From Chloroflexota bacterium (GTDB taxonomy: Bacteria; Chloroflexota; Dehalococcoidia; Lucifugimonadales; UBA2962): 64,000 bases of DNA. Shown here one piece after another: positions 18,301 to 28,450 of the stretch (within the stretch, counting starts at the first letter, position 1; each line of letters starts with the position of its first letter). The position numbers and the translations under genes are program-made. The stretch is taken from assembly GCA_002699485.1 (NCBI GenBank), contig PAAV01000055.1, forward strand, positions 47,278-111,277, in the 5' to 3' direction. Under the pieces are notes generated by a model. The model searched no databases, was not told the DNA's origin, and worked only from the letters and a program-made list of their open reading frames with translations.

Positions 18301-19502
18301 CAATAGCAACATCATCATCAAATGTTATTTCTATTATAGGATTAGGTAATAATTATCCTATGACTTTAACTGTTCCTGATGATTTTAGTGCTAATGCTAA
18401 TTTTGTTGCAAATAGCGTAGTTACACAAATAAATTCTACAACAGGAGAAAAAGTAACTGGTGTTGTTTTTAGACATGAATTGGATCCATCAAATAATAAC
18501 ATATTAATTTTACATTCTTGTAATGGAATATTTGATACTTCAAGTAATGCAAATTCCACAGTTGGAAACAATTCAGTATTAAGTATAGAAACATATAATA
18601 CAATTTTAGAAGGAGGATCTGCTGATTTAACAGGGGATTTTGTATTAGAAGCAGATGGAGCATCGACTATTGCGTTGGAAGATAGTGTATATCGAAATAA
18701 TGAACCAATTACAACTGCAACATTTCAATATGTAAAATCTAATGTAATTTTTGGTGTTACTACAAATTTTCAAGCAGATTTTAGAGTAAATGATAAACTT
18801 AAATTGTTAACGACTCAACAAGATACAAAAGTTATTGAAATAATTAATTCGACATGTTTAATAGGAAATACTGCAATAAGCACAGATAATTCTTTTAATA
18901 TAGTTTTAGAGAATGCAACATCTGGTTTTCCAGGAAGTTTTATTACGGAAGATGGTGATAATATTATAGTAAATAATATTGAGCCCTCTTCGGGTAAATT
19001 TGACAATGAAGATATACAGTATTATAATTTACTTGAATCAACAGTAAGAGGAACAACTACTGCAAATGGAATATATACAGGAAATACTTCTTTAGCAGGA
19101 ATAGGTTCTTCTTTTGGTGAAGATTTAATGATAAATGATATTATCACATTATCTTCTAATACATCTTCAAAAGCAAAAATTTTAACAATAGTGGATCAAA
19201 TTTTAACTTTAAATAGAGCAATAGGCGATGGAACAGTTGGACAAACTATAACCTTACATACACCTAGGAATATTGATTTAGAAAGAAATGCAACCACTAT
19301 AACTTTATCAACTCCTTATGATGGTTCAAATAATTTTATGAATTTGACAGTTAATTCAACTGCTACAGGATTGTTACTTCTTGAAGATGGAATTGGTACT
19401 GCTAATGCGGGATATGTTGGAAATACTTCAACCGAGGGTAGTTTTAAATTTGAAATATTATCAACATTTGATAATCAAACACCTAAATTTATACAAACAT
19501 AA
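15315..19502 (+). CDS. 7: Baseplate wedge protein gp7-like (rearranged, enlarged)
   Basis: This 1395-residue protein matches mainly the C-terminal part of T4 gp7 (1032 aa). Residues 30-50 (EFVKEEGGNFSEFLQFYYKW) and 208-227 (YRAKGTSSSYDFLFKSLYD in part) match T4 FEAFCEAYIQYL and YSTKGIEASYKFLFKVLYN. Near residue 878, QEIVFKLLHPVGSKLFGEF matches T4 DVIRFVHPVGFGFIAI. Between and after these lie inserted beta modules: TSGATG-type (94-150), G-x-GY-type (about 330 and 800), and HGLDDGQTVAITG (about 675). The last 480 residues are a further beta-rich extension. Gene order gp6, gp7-like, gp8 supports the call. T4's N-terminal gp7 domains are not recognisable. Confidence 0.72.
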   Translation: MSEYNWLKDTENIKIVNKVANLIDDQLPEFVKEEGGNFSEFLQFYYKWMESHELTISTVIQDEYHVRLESEQGGFVLETGFDLILEGDRTNVSAYEKNEIITGVTSGATGTVDRNTNTASSKIYVTGVTKTDFEVGELIKGTNNRTLGTVTSFQKNPLFASRTLLQSRDIDSTTTSMVDYFAKEFLVNFPLNLSTDKTLLIKHISDVYRAKGTSSSYDFLFKSLYDIQNLTFYTPKIDLLKPSSGNWQQDQSVRIITDDPISSFESHSVTGKQSGATGIVNRLEQFAAGVFDITELFLSNIEGTFIVGESVESNEVDGVSGSGIAQGLISEIIITNAGSDYKINDKLTFSGGGGVEAKAKVGEIGSGTLTNFTVFDGGDGYIEGKELTVNNFATLGTGFEGKIKDAIDSFTFSKNEDIIGNFTTVTFNDTAYELSGDETANSEDRLIDALGFSKLDAGHISTVETTASGSGYEAIPKISVAETTTEDFTESSIRILNLNPDPDELATTNAITDFFDAGEKITSNSGNKIGTFFGTVKSDDTLLDPSRIRVKTIKYLDQDVTQKIPIAQRNDLIVNNSSYLSSTKPSVYHVVFISGGSGSVNKIKYKRGIDAREDFNSANNETNVDWYPADWEAGVGVEVTGGYQTLNFSISSITRVGTLATATTYGYHGLDDGQTVAITGASPAGYNGTVTIAVPSSTTFTYTVGGSLTTPATGTILYNENISVKFTLPFGHTTDDEYAFSTIDFVSNEVITGANSGAVATVNTGVAFSEGGDLGNNAIVGVAAGDAGSGSIKSVEIQDPGVGFTSAPVITLPGLGAENANLTAKIGAMRSETGLYLDEDGQVSSNKKIIDSDFYQDYSYSLIANKQLNEYQEIVFKLLHPVGSKLFGEFTPDSAELNLGFESRLKFEDGDLALKEDGDDLLMEDFTDPRHAVVFNNNQNLGTGTITLTGNSDIALGDTTDFTATYSEGDHIVVDEEQSFEVSYGELRLENYLAGTIATSSSNVISIIGLGNNYPMTLTVPDDFSANANFVANSVVTQINSTTGEKVTGVVFRHELDPSNNNILILHSCNGIFDTSSNANSTVGNNSVLSIETYNTILEGGSADLTGDFVLEADGASTIALEDSVYRNNEPITTATFQYVKSNVIFGVTTNFQADFRVNDKLKLLTTQQDTKVIEIINSTCLIGNTAISTDNSFNIVLENATSGFPGSFITEDGDNIIVNNIEPSSGKFDNEDIQYYNLLESTVRGTTTANGIYTGNTSLAGIGSSFGEDLMINDIITLSSNTSSKAKILTIVDQILTLNRAIGDGTVGQTITLHTPRNIDLERNATTITLSTPYDGSNNFMNLTVNSTATGLLLLEDGIGTANAGYVGNTSTEGSFKFEILSTFDNQTPKFIQT

Positions 19503-19516
19503 AAATATTTTAATAA

Positions 19517-19524
19517 CATAAATA
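19517..19524 (+). promoter_or_regulatory. Putative late promoter of gp8
   Basis: CATAAATA, one base off the T4 late consensus, ends five bases before the gp8 ATG (spacer AACAT). No Shine-Dalgarno is visible. It shares a 17-base identity with the gp25 start region. Confidence 0.55.
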
Positions 19525-19529
19525 AACAT

Positions 19530-21311
19530 ATGGCTAGATTGGTTACAACAAAATTTAAAATACATAACGCAGAGCAATTCATTGAATCTCTCAGCGAAAC
19601 TTCAGCAACAAATTTATATTTGTTTATTGGAAAAGTACAAGAATGGGATGATGAAAATGCTCCTCCAGCACCAAATGAAGCTGTGGCAAATACTTTGTAT
19701 AGTTACTGGGATCAAATGATAGCCGCAAAAAAAGTTACTTCTGCAGATGTTAAACACGTTATTACGAGAACAAATTGGGAATCAAATACTGCATATACTG
19801 CTTATTCTCATACAAATGAATACCAGTCAGCAAATAATTTTTATGTTGTTACAGAAGATTTTAATGTATATAAATGTGTACAAAATAATTTATCAAATGG
19901 AGCTTCAACAATTAAACCAACTGGTACAGGTACGGCAGTTATTGAAATTTCTGATGGATATAAATGGAAATATATGTATACAATTACATCTCAAGATACT
20001 TTAAAATTTATAACTTCTGAATATATTCCTGTACAAAAAAGCGTAGATGCTAGACAAATTGCAGTTGAAGACGCCGCTATTGATGGTCAAATAGATATTA
20101 TTAATAAAACATCAAATGGTGATTTTAAAGTTGAATTTACAGCCGCTCCAGAAAATGCTGTTGGTGATTCTCAAGATTTTGTTTCTGGCGAAACTTTAAT
20201 AGGTCAAACATCAAATCAATATGGTACTCTTGTTAGTTTTACTTCTGCGGCAAATAATTTAACTTATTCTGTTAGTGTGGGAAATGTAAAATTTAGTAAT
20301 AGTGAAGTTGTTTTAGGATCATCATCTAATGCAAGAGCAACAATTTCTAATACACCAACATCAACATATGAATTTGATACAGGAGTATTTGCAAGTGTAA
20401 CTAATTCTACTGTAATGCAATTATCTACAAGTGCAAATAATTCTTCAGATGGTTTATATGTAAATTCAACTGTTTTTGTGGTAAATAATGCAGGACAGGG
20501 TGAACAAACTACGATTACACAATATGATTCTTCACTTAGACAAATAACTGTAGATCCTGCTTTTACTATTACACCGACTACTGTTTCTGGTTATGAGGTA
20601 GCACCATCAATTACAATAAATGGAGATGGAACCGCTTTTAAGGGAAGAACAAGAGGAAATGTTTCTCATGGTATAACAGAAGTAACTGTAACAGAAAAAG
20701 GATCAAAATATACTGTAGCGAATCCTTCTATTTTTGCTAATTCTTCTTATGGAACAGGAGCAAATTCTGAAGTTATTATTGGACCAGTGGGGGGTCATGG
20801 TAAAAATGCAATTGAAGAATTAGGAGGAAATAGAGTTATGGTTGATTCTCGTATTTCTGGAAATGAATCAGGAAGATTTACAACATCTAATGATTTTAGA
20901 CAAGTGGGTTTATTAAGAGATCCTTTACAAACTGCAAATACCCTTGCATTTTTTACAGAATCTTTATCTGATCAATCTACAACCTTATCGATTGGTGGTG
21001 TTGCTGGATCTTTTCAGGCAGATGAAAAAGTTTATACAGGAACATCTTTATCAAATAGTACTGCCAATGGAGTTGTTGTAGATTTTCTAAATAATAATAC
21101 ATTAAGAATAAATGAAGTAAAAGGTACTTTTCAAGATAGTAATGTCGTAACTGGTGCGAATACAAGTTCAACCGGAACAATCTCTGCAAATGGTGTTGCT
21201 CAACCAGGAATGAAACCATATAGTGGTGATGTACTTTATATCGAAAATAGAGAAAAAATTACTAGATTGCAGAATCAAGTAGAAGATTTTAAGATTGTAT
21301 TGGAGTTTTAA
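19530..21311 (+). CDS. 8: Baseplate wedge protein gp8
   Basis: The product has 593 residues and is much longer than T4 gp8 (334), a dimeric wedge protein that binds gp7 and gp10. Both ends match T4: the N-terminal TTKFKIHNAEQFIESL and LYLFIGKVQEWDDE, the middle ISDGYKWKYMYTI (residues 140-152; T4 GDGYVWEYLFEI) and SEYIPVQ (T4 NEYIVVP), and the end SGDVLYIENREKITRLQNQ (T4 SGEMIYMENRPPIIMAMDQ). The excess length is explained by inserted beta modules around residues 212-275 and 500-560 (GETLIGQTSN, FQADEKVYTGTS), plus a G-S-KY-type module near 390. Confidence 0.92.
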   Translation: MARLVTTKFKIHNAEQFIESLSETSATNLYLFIGKVQEWDDENAPPAPNEAVANTLYSYWDQMIAAKKVTSADVKHVITRTNWESNTAYTAYSHTNEYQSANNFYVVTEDFNVYKCVQNNLSNGASTIKPTGTGTAVIEISDGYKWKYMYTITSQDTLKFITSEYIPVQKSVDARQIAVEDAAIDGQIDIINKTSNGDFKVEFTAAPENAVGDSQDFVSGETLIGQTSNQYGTLVSFTSAANNLTYSVSVGNVKFSNSEVVLGSSSNARATISNTPTSTYEFDTGVFASVTNSTVMQLSTSANNSSDGLYVNSTVFVVNNAGQGEQTTITQYDSSLRQITVDPAFTITPTTVSGYEVAPSITINGDGTAFKGRTRGNVSHGITEVTVTEKGSKYTVANPSIFANSSYGTGANSEVIIGPVGGHGKNAIEELGGNRVMVDSRISGNESGRFTTSNDFRQVGLLRDPLQTANTLAFFTESLSDQSTTLSIGGVAGSFQADEKVYTGTSLSNSTANGVVVDFLNNNTLRINEVKGTFQDSNVVTGANTSSTGTISANGVAQPGMKPYSGDVLYIENREKITRLQNQVEDFKIVLEF

Positions 21312-21314
21312 CAA

Positions 21315-24300
21315 ATGCCTAAATTAACACAAGATTTTAATATATCACCTTATTATGATGATTTTAATGAAGCTAATAAATTTTATAAGGTTTTATATCG
21401 TCCTGGATATTCTGTTCAGGCGAGAGAATTAAATCAAATACAATCTATACTTCAAAATCAATTAGAAAAAACCGGTGATACTCTTTATCAAGATGGCTCT
21501 AAAGTTTTAGGAGCAGAATTAGTTTTAAATAATAAAATTAATTCTTTGAAATTAAAACCAACCTACTCTAATGTTGCAATTGTTTCATCAAATTTTAATG
21601 GTAGAATTATTCAAGGACAAACATCTGGAGCAAAAGCAGAAATTGTAACAAGTAAAGGTTTTTCGACTGATAATTTAGATATCTTAATGATAAATTATGT
21701 CGATGATACTAAATTTTTAGATAATGAAACCATCAATACTATTGATACAGGAACAACATATTTTGCAACTATTGCTGGAGCAGATGATGGATTGACTGGA
21801 GCAACTACGGAAACATCTTTGGCTTCTGGTTTGGGTTCTATAATTAGTGTTAATGAAGGATTATTTTATATTGGCGGATATTTTGTACATGTTTCTCCTC
21901 AAAATCTTATTTTAGATACTGAAAATAATGCTCCCTCTACAAGGATAGGTTTATCAATTGGAGAATCTATTGTTTCAAGTATTGAAGATTCCACACTTTT
22001 AGATAATGCAATAGGAACTCCTAACTATTCTGCTCCTGGAGCAAATAGATATAAAATTGAATTAACATTATCATCAAAAAGTTATTTTGAAATTGGTAAA
22101 ACAATTGCATCATCAGGTCTTACTTTTTCTGTAAATACAAAAGATAATAGATCAGGAACAGCAACTATAACAACTACTACTGATCATAACTTATCTATAG
22201 GCGATGTTATAGTTGTATCTGGTGCTGGAGAAAAAGAATATAATGGAAAATATACAATTTCAGCAGTTGCATCTACTACAACTCTTTCTTATTTAATACA
22301 AGGCAAACCTTCAACACCTGCATCTGGAACACCTGTATATGTAACAGGAGTAACTGATCCGATTGCTAGAACTTCGGATTCTGATTTTATTGAATTGTTA
22401 AGATTAGAAAATGGTGAAAAAATAGAAGAAGTAAAATTTCCTATTATGGGAAATATAGAAAAAACTTTAGCAAGACGAACATTTGATGCTTCAGGAGATT
22501 TTACAGTTAGACCGTTTTCACTTGATCTTCTTGATCATAAAATTCAAGGATCTGCGGGTGATAGAACATCAACAAATACAAGTACAACCGTTACTGCTAA
22601 TGGTTCAAATTTTATAGCAGATGTTAATGTTGGGGATACTATATTCTTTTCAGGAAATACTTTAAAAACTGCTGAAGTTACATCAATAGGAAATACTACA
22701 TCTCTTACATTAACAACTGGAACTGCTTTAGGAGATGGTAGTGATAATCAAAGAATAGGTGTTTCTACAAAAATATCTGCGGAATTAAGTCCAGGAAAAG
22801 CATATATTAAAGGATTTGAACATGAAACGATAACTCCTACAGTTATAAGTTTAAACAAAGCAAGAGATACAGAATCAGTTTCCGCAGAAAAACAGGGAGT
22901 TGAGTTTGGACCATATGTAAAAGTAACAGATGTTATTAGTAATGTTGCTTTTACCACAGGTGTAAATTCAGCAACTATTAATTCAACATCTGGAGGAACG
23001 GGTGCTGATTTATTAGATTTGCATATTGTTAAATGGCCATCAACATCTAAATCTCATGATGGATCAGCAACTGGAAATCTTATTACTTATTTGGCAAATA
23101 CTGCAGGAATTAAATATACTGGTCTTGATAATACTTCAGCCGCAACAATAGCAAATACAAAAATAGGAACGGCACGATTAAGACAACTTGATTTTAGAGC
23201 AGGAAGACCTTCTGATGTTTCTCCTAATGAATTTGGATATAAGTCTGGTGGTGTAGCAAATGCACAGTATCATACAAAATTTCCTGCAATATATGATGCT
23301 CATTTATTTGATTTTCGATTTGTAAAAGCAACGGGAACAGTTGCTTCTGCTATTACTGCTAATAGTACACTTATTAATTTAGTAGAATCTGGAGCTTATT
23401 CTTTTCCTACAATTAATTGTTTGTATGGTGCAACTATAACTGTTAATACATCTTATTTAGGAGTTAATACTTCTGATACAAGAGAAATTATTTCATGGTC
23501 GGGTTCATCTTCTGTTGCAAATTCTACTTTTGGTTATGATATACTTGCAGATGGAACTCTTGATGCTTCTGCATATACTGCAGAATTAAATAGTGCATTA
23601 ACACAACCAACTCAAACCACTTCTACTTATTCTATAAATTTTGGTATTAAAGATATTAGATCCCTTGTAGAAATTGATGGATCTCAAAAATTCTCAAAAG
23701 CCATGAATATTGATATTAGTAGTAAGAATGATTTGACCGAAACTGGAAATACTATAATATACGATAATAACGATGATCAAAGAACACTATTATTTCCATA
23801 TCAAAACAAAACTCTTTCGGGTTTGACAAAAGCATCTTATAAGTTAAAAAGAGGATTTACAGCAACGCTTTCTCAAAATTTAGCAACTATAACATCTGCA
23901 GAAGCAGGAGAATTATTTTATCCAGCAACTGGTGCAGGTGCCCTTACTTCGGCTGTATGCGATGCAAATTATTTGGTCTTTACTATAAGTTCAGCAGGTG
24001 AAGGAGAATATATTGAATTTAGTAATTCTTCAGGTTCTTCTTTTGGAGATGGTAGGTCTATTTCAATAAATGATGATGGGGATCAGTTATCGGTTAATGT
24101 TGAATCAAGCGTAACAGATGCAAAAGATTATGCTGGTAAACAAATATATGTTCTTGCTACAATGCTGTATAAAGCGGCTGGAGCAACAAGAGGAAATGGT
24201 GGTATTGGTACAAAAACTTTAGTATCAGGAAATGTTACAGTTGCTAATGTGACTTCTGCTTCATCAAATACAATTCAAGCAGATTCTGGTCAAATTTATT

Positions 24301-27300
24301 TGGGTACAGGAATAAATGCAGAACCAGGAATAGCTAATAGTTTAGAAATAGCAGATATTAAAAATTTAGTTGCTGTTGTAACTTCTTTAGATCCTGATAC
24401 TGAAGTTACAAATGCACAAATAACTACGGCCATTTCTAATACTGCAAATGCTCACAATATTACAAGTAGTTTTATATTTAATAATGGTCAAAAAGATAAT
24501 TATTATGATTATGGAACAATAACTTTAAAAACGGGAGAAGATAAACCAGTTGGTAAAGTAATAGCAATAGTTGATTATTATAATCATACTGGTTATGGTC
24601 CATTTACAGTTGATTCTTATATTTGGTCGGGTTCTGGAAATACACCATATAGTAGTATTCCATCATATACAAGTCCAACGACTGGTGTAAAAGTTGAATT
24701 AAGAGACATGATTGATTTTAGACCCAAAAGATTGGGTTTTGAAACATCTGATGGTACTAATTCACAGAATAATGATATTACAGCAACAGCAAATGTATTT
24801 AATGAAAAAGCAGTACCTGATTATGATTATACATTTGATACAGATTATAGTTATTATCTTCCAAGAAAAGATAAAATTGTATTAAATAGAGATAAAACAT
24901 TTGAAGTAATTGAAGGAGTATCAGATAAATCTCCACAATTACCTGTCGATGATGATGATTCGATGACATTGTACAATCTAGAAATGCCCGCATATACCTT
25001 TAATGCAAGTGATGTAAAATTAAATTATATCGATAATAAAAGATTTACAATGAGAGATGTTGGTAAACTTGAAAGAAGGATTGAAAATCTTGAATATTAT
25101 GTTTCTCTTAGTTTACTAGAAAAAGAAGCTGATGGATTAGTTATTACTGATGGTAATAATAATGATAGATTTAAAAATGGAATTCTTGTAGATCCTTTTG
25201 CGGGACATAATATCGGAGATGTTTTTAATGATGATTTTGCTATGGCAGTTGATTTTGATAAAAAAATATTAAGACCAACTTTTAATTCAGATTTACATCC
25301 ATTAAATTTTAATGCAAATTCTGATGGAGCAACTGCTTTTTCAACCTTAGTGAATAATTCTGGTATATTAACTCTTCCATTTGCGGCAAATACATTTATA
25401 GCAATGTCTCTTACAGGATCAAATGATGGTAAAAATACTCAAAAAACTTATCAAATAAATCCTTTTTCTGTTCAGAATTATATGGGTCAAATGAAATTAG
25501 ATCCGTATGGAGATACATGGTATGATCAAACTAATCTTCCACAGGTAAAGGTTAATATTGAAGGGCAATACGATAACTGGACTTCTTCTGTATTAACAAA
25601 TAAAGGACATGGAACTCATTGGAATGATTGGGAAGAAATTTGGTCTGGATCTCAAATTAATAAAGATGTTAGAGAAGGTATTAGAGATACAGGTGATTCT
25701 GGTAATAATGATAGAAGAGCAAAAACAACAGAACAAACTAAAACATTAACTGGTTTAAGTTCAGGAAGTGTTCCAGAAAAAATTGTTAAATCTCTTGGAA
25801 ATAAAACAGTTAATCTGAGTGTAGTTCCAAAAGTAAGACAACAAACATTAACTTTTATTGCTAAAGGATTAAAACCATCTAAAAATGTATATCCTTATTT
25901 TGGTGATAAAAATATAGCAGTTAATGTGAAACAGGCTTCGCTTGTAAGTTTATCGAATGTAAGTTCATTGAATGTATTTCGAACAACTTCAGGAAATTTT
26001 GAGCAAGTTACAATTCAAGGTTCTGGTTCAACTGCGGGTAATACTGCTAAAATTATTTACATGAGTGATAGAAATAATCAGAATAATTGTACTGTTTTAC
26101 TTACAGATATGTCTGCTCAAACTGCTTTTACTGTTGGAACAGTAATTCAAGGAGATAGTACTGAAGCAAATGGATCTATTTCTGCAATTGTTAATTATCC
26201 TAAAACTGATACACAATTATTAGTTTCTACTGAAGGAGTTGTTGGAGGAACTTTTGATATTCCCGCTGGTACATTTACGGGGAATCAAAATCTTTTTAGA
26301 GTAACAGATGATCCTGATAATATTTCTTCAGTTACAACTTCAGTTGCGGAAGATATATTTCATTCTGCAGGAACAATCGATACTAAAAATGAATTAGGAC
26401 TTGTTTCTGTCAGACCATTTATTTCAAGAAGAGAAAATATAAAAGAAGACAGAGTTACAAGAGCAACTTCTGATGGAAGGCAATCAAAGTCTACTGATTA
26501 TTTGAATCCAATGGCACAAACTTTTTCAGTTGATAAGAATCAGTTTTCTACAGGCGTTTTTGTTGATTCTGTAACTTTGTTTTTTAGTGCAAAAGATAAG
26601 TCTGTAGGAAATAAAACTCCTGTAACATTGCAATTAAGACCTATGGTTAATGGAATGCCGAGTACATCGTTAATTGTACCAGGAAGTGAAGTTGTTTTAA
26701 CTCCTGGAAGAATTACTGCAAATACAAGCACACCAGTTGCAAATACTAGCGGAGGATTTCCTTCTGGCTTTTTGGGGAATTCTGATTCTGCTAATAAGAG
26801 TGCTACAGATATTGGATCGAGAACAATGTTTAAATTTGATCATCCTATTTTTCTTTCTCCTGATGAATATGCAATTTGTGTATTAACTAATAGTAGTGCA
26901 TATAAACTTTATGGATTTGAGTATGGTGCTTTTCATACGGGTACTTCTAGAAAAATAACAAAACAGCCTTATGTTGGAAGTTTTTTCAAGCCCTCAAATG
27001 TGGGAGTTTGGGAAGAAGTAATGGATCAAGGTTTAATGTTTCAATTGGATAGATGTGAATTTATATCAGCGAATGCATATGCTAGATTAGATAATTCTGA
27101 TGTTTCAAGTGGAAATGCAAGTTCGAATACGACTATAGATACATTTAAAGTAGTAACTGAATCGCTTAATTTTGCAAATACTTATACGAATTTTGATTAT
27201 TATGTTACAGATTTAGCGGGAGCCACAAAGGGTTCTGAAATAAAATTTAAAGAAAATAAAAACATTGATTTTAAAACACAAAAACAAATTACATATCCAC

Positions 27301-28223
27301 AGGCCGCAAATAATAGTTTTACAATTAATGCGTATTTTGAAACTGCAAATACATTAATATCTCCAGTAATTGATGAACAAAGAATGGGTATTGTTAGTGT
27401 TGAAAATATTATCAATAATGGAAGTTTATCAAATTCTGATATAGTATTATCTAATAATGGAACAGGTTATTATCTAGCTGAAGTAGGTAGTGCAACAAGC
27501 AATGCGGCCTCAGATGGTAATACAAGTGTATTTGTAGTGTCTGATCCTGATATTGGATCAAATACTGCTACGTTGGCCGCTAATGTTCATGCAAATGGAA
27601 CTATTAATCAAGTTGTTGTTAAAAGTGGTGGTACGGGATATATTTCTACACCAACTGTTACTAACTGGGATGTTGGGGGATCGGTTTCTGTTTCTGATAA
27701 TGTACGAATGACAACAGCCGCGGCTATTAATATTGTCGGTGAAGGTGCTAATAATACTGCGACTTTATCTACAACAAATGTAGTATCATTTTCTTCTGGA
27801 GGAAATTTAAAAGCTAGATATATTACAAGAAGAGTAACATTAGAAGAAGGATTTGATGCAGTAGACCTTAAATTATATATGGATGCGTATAAACCAAGAG
27901 GTTCTAATATTCATGCTTATTATAAAGTTCTTGCTGGAGATGATCAAGAATCTTTTGATGATAAACCTTGGATTCTTATGAAACAACAAACTGCAGATAC
28001 TTCTTATTCTGTAAATGAAAATGATTTTAAACGATTTGAATTTAAAACATATGATGAAAAAATTTCTTATTTGGCCGCTAGTGGAGCCCAATATGAAAGA
28101 TTTAGAACATTTGCAATTAAATTAGTTATGACTTTAGACAGAACATCACAGGATTCTTTTATAGGAATTCCTAAAATATTAAATTTACGGGCAATTGCTC
28201 TTGATAGTGAAGGTACTCCTTGA
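21315..28223 (+). CDS. Giant DUF4815-like tail protein
   Basis: This 2302-residue protein has an N-terminus (PYYDDFNEANKFYKVLYRPG at residues 12-31, then AELNQIQSILQNQ-like RELNQIQSILQNQLEKTGD) of the type found in the DUF4815 family of large tail proteins in marine T4-like phages. It sits directly after gp8, where T4 has gp9-gp12, so it may form the baseplate periphery and a fibre attachment scaffold. Small beta modules are embedded: GQTSGAKAEI (about 105), NLSIGDVIVVSGAGEKEYNG (about 294), FIADVNVGDTIFFSG (about 435) and VVVKSGGTGYISTPTV (about 2097). Repeated Asn/Ser/Thr-rich strands fill most of it. The C-terminal 150 residues look globular. The family name is recalled and was not searched. 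Confidence 0.72.
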   Translation: MPKLTQDFNISPYYDDFNEANKFYKVLYRPGYSVQARELNQIQSILQNQLEKTGDTLYQDGSKVLGAELVLNNKINSLKLKPTYSNVAIVSSNFNGRIIQGQTSGAKAEIVTSKGFSTDNLDILMINYVDDTKFLDNETINTIDTGTTYFATIAGADDGLTGATTETSLASGLGSIISVNEGLFYIGGYFVHVSPQNLILDTENNAPSTRIGLSIGESIVSSIEDSTLLDNAIGTPNYSAPGANRYKIELTLSSKSYFEIGKTIASSGLTFSVNTKDNRSGTATITTTTDHNLSIGDVIVVSGAGEKEYNGKYTISAVASTTTLSYLIQGKPSTPASGTPVYVTGVTDPIARTSDSDFIELLRLENGEKIEEVKFPIMGNIEKTLARRTFDASGDFTVRPFSLDLLDHKIQGSAGDRTSTNTSTTVTANGSNFIADVNVGDTIFFSGNTLKTAEVTSIGNTTSLTLTTGTALGDGSDNQRIGVSTKISAELSPGKAYIKGFEHETITPTVISLNKARDTESVSAEKQGVEFGPYVKVTDVISNVAFTTGVNSATINSTSGGTGADLLDLHIVKWPSTSKSHDGSATGNLITYLANTAGIKYTGLDNTSAATIANTKIGTARLRQLDFRAGRPSDVSPNEFGYKSGGVANAQYHTKFPAIYDAHLFDFRFVKATGTVASAITANSTLINLVESGAYSFPTINCLYGATITVNTSYLGVNTSDTREIISWSGSSSVANSTFGYDILADGTLDASAYTAELNSALTQPTQTTSTYSINFGIKDIRSLVEIDGSQKFSKAMNIDISSKNDLTETGNTIIYDNNDDQRTLLFPYQNKTLSGLTKASYKLKRGFTATLSQNLATITSAEAGELFYPATGAGALTSAVCDANYLVFTISSAGEGEYIEFSNSSGSSFGDGRSISINDDGDQLSVNVESSVTDAKDYAGKQIYVLATMLYKAAGATRGNGGIGTKTLVSGNVTVANVTSASSNTIQADSGQIYLGTGINAEPGIANSLEIADIKNLVAVVTSLDPDTEVTNAQITTAISNTANAHNITSSFIFNNGQKDNYYDYGTITLKTGEDKPVGKVIAIVDYYNHTGYGPFTVDSYIWSGSGNTPYSSIPSYTSPTTGVKVELRDMIDFRPKRLGFETSDGTNSQNNDITATANVFNEKAVPDYDYTFDTDYSYYLPRKDKIVLNRDKTFEVIEGVSDKSPQLPVDDDDSMTLYNLEMPAYTFNASDVKLNYIDNKRFTMRDVGKLERRIENLEYYVSLSLLEKEADGLVITDGNNNDRFKNGILVDPFAGHNIGDVFNDDFAMAVDFDKKILRPTFNSDLHPLNFNANSDGATAFSTLVNNSGILTLPFAANTFIAMSLTGSNDGKNTQKTYQINPFSVQNYMGQMKLDPYGDTWYDQTNLPQVKVNIEGQYDNWTSSVLTNKGHGTHWNDWEEIWSGSQINKDVREGIRDTGDSGNNDRRAKTTEQTKTLTGLSSGSVPEKIVKSLGNKTVNLSVVPKVRQQTLTFIAKGLKPSKNVYPYFGDKNIAVNVKQASLVSLSNVSSLNVFRTTSGNFEQVTIQGSGSTAGNTAKIIYMSDRNNQNNCTVLLTDMSAQTAFTVGTVIQGDSTEANGSISAIVNYPKTDTQLLVSTEGVVGGTFDIPAGTFTGNQNLFRVTDDPDNISSVTTSVAEDIFHSAGTIDTKNELGLVSVRPFISRRENIKEDRVTRATSDGRQSKSTDYLNPMAQTFSVDKNQFSTGVFVDSVTLFFSAKDKSVGNKTPVTLQLRPMVNGMPSTSLIVPGSEVVLTPGRITANTSTPVANTSGGFPSGFLGNSDSANKSATDIGSRTMFKFDHPIFLSPDEYAICVLTNSSAYKLYGFEYGAFHTGTSRKITKQPYVGSFFKPSNVGVWEEVMDQGLMFQLDRCEFISANAYARLDNSDVSSGNASSNTTIDTFKVVTESLNFANTYTNFDYYVTDLAGATKGSEIKFKENKNIDFKTQKQITYPQAANNSFTINAYFETANTLISPVIDEQRMGIVSVENIINNGSLSNSDIVLSNNGTGYYLAEVGSATSNAASDGNTSVFVVSDPDIGSNTATLAANVHANGTINQVVVKSGGTGYISTPTVTNWDVGGSVSVSDNVRMTTAAAINIVGEGANNTATLSTTNVVSFSSGGNLKARYITRRVTLEEGFDAVDLKLYMDAYKPRGSNIHAYYKVLAGDDQESFDDKPWILMKQQTADTSYSVNENDFKRFEFKTYDEKISYLAASGAQYERFRTFAIKLVMTLDRTSQDSFIGIPKILNLRAIALDSEGTP

Positions 28224-28450
28224 TAGTAAAAACAGACAATCCAAGATATCATAGAGATACATTTTCTAATGCAATTATTGCGACTGATCAACAGATTTTG
28301 TTAAAACATAGACAAAAAGTAAAGCAAACAAACATAACGAAATCTAATGAAAATGAAATAAATACTTTAAGAACAGAAGTTAATAATATTAAGAATGATA
28401 TTAATAAAATTTTAGAATTGTTAAGTAAGGATAAAGATGGCAATATCTGA
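28220..28450 (+). CDS. 76-residue helical protein (unknown)
   Basis: The gene uses a TTG start that overlaps the preceding stop (TTGA) and ends 14 bases inside the next gene, so it is tightly coupled. The product starts IVKTDNPRYHRDTFSNAIIATD and continues as a basic then acidic helix with heptad character (NEINTLRTEVNNIKNDINKILELL, residues 44-67 in part), probably a coiled coil. Small proteins of this shape, with a D-N-P-x-x-x-R-D-x-x-S-x-A-[IL]-I-x-T-D start, are in my memory a recurring neighbour of tail genes in marine T4-like phages. Their function is not known to me. Confidence 0.65.
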   Translation: MIVKTDNPRYHRDTFSNAIIATDQQILLKHRQKVKQTNITKSNENEINTLRTEVNNIKNDINKILELLSKDKDGNI

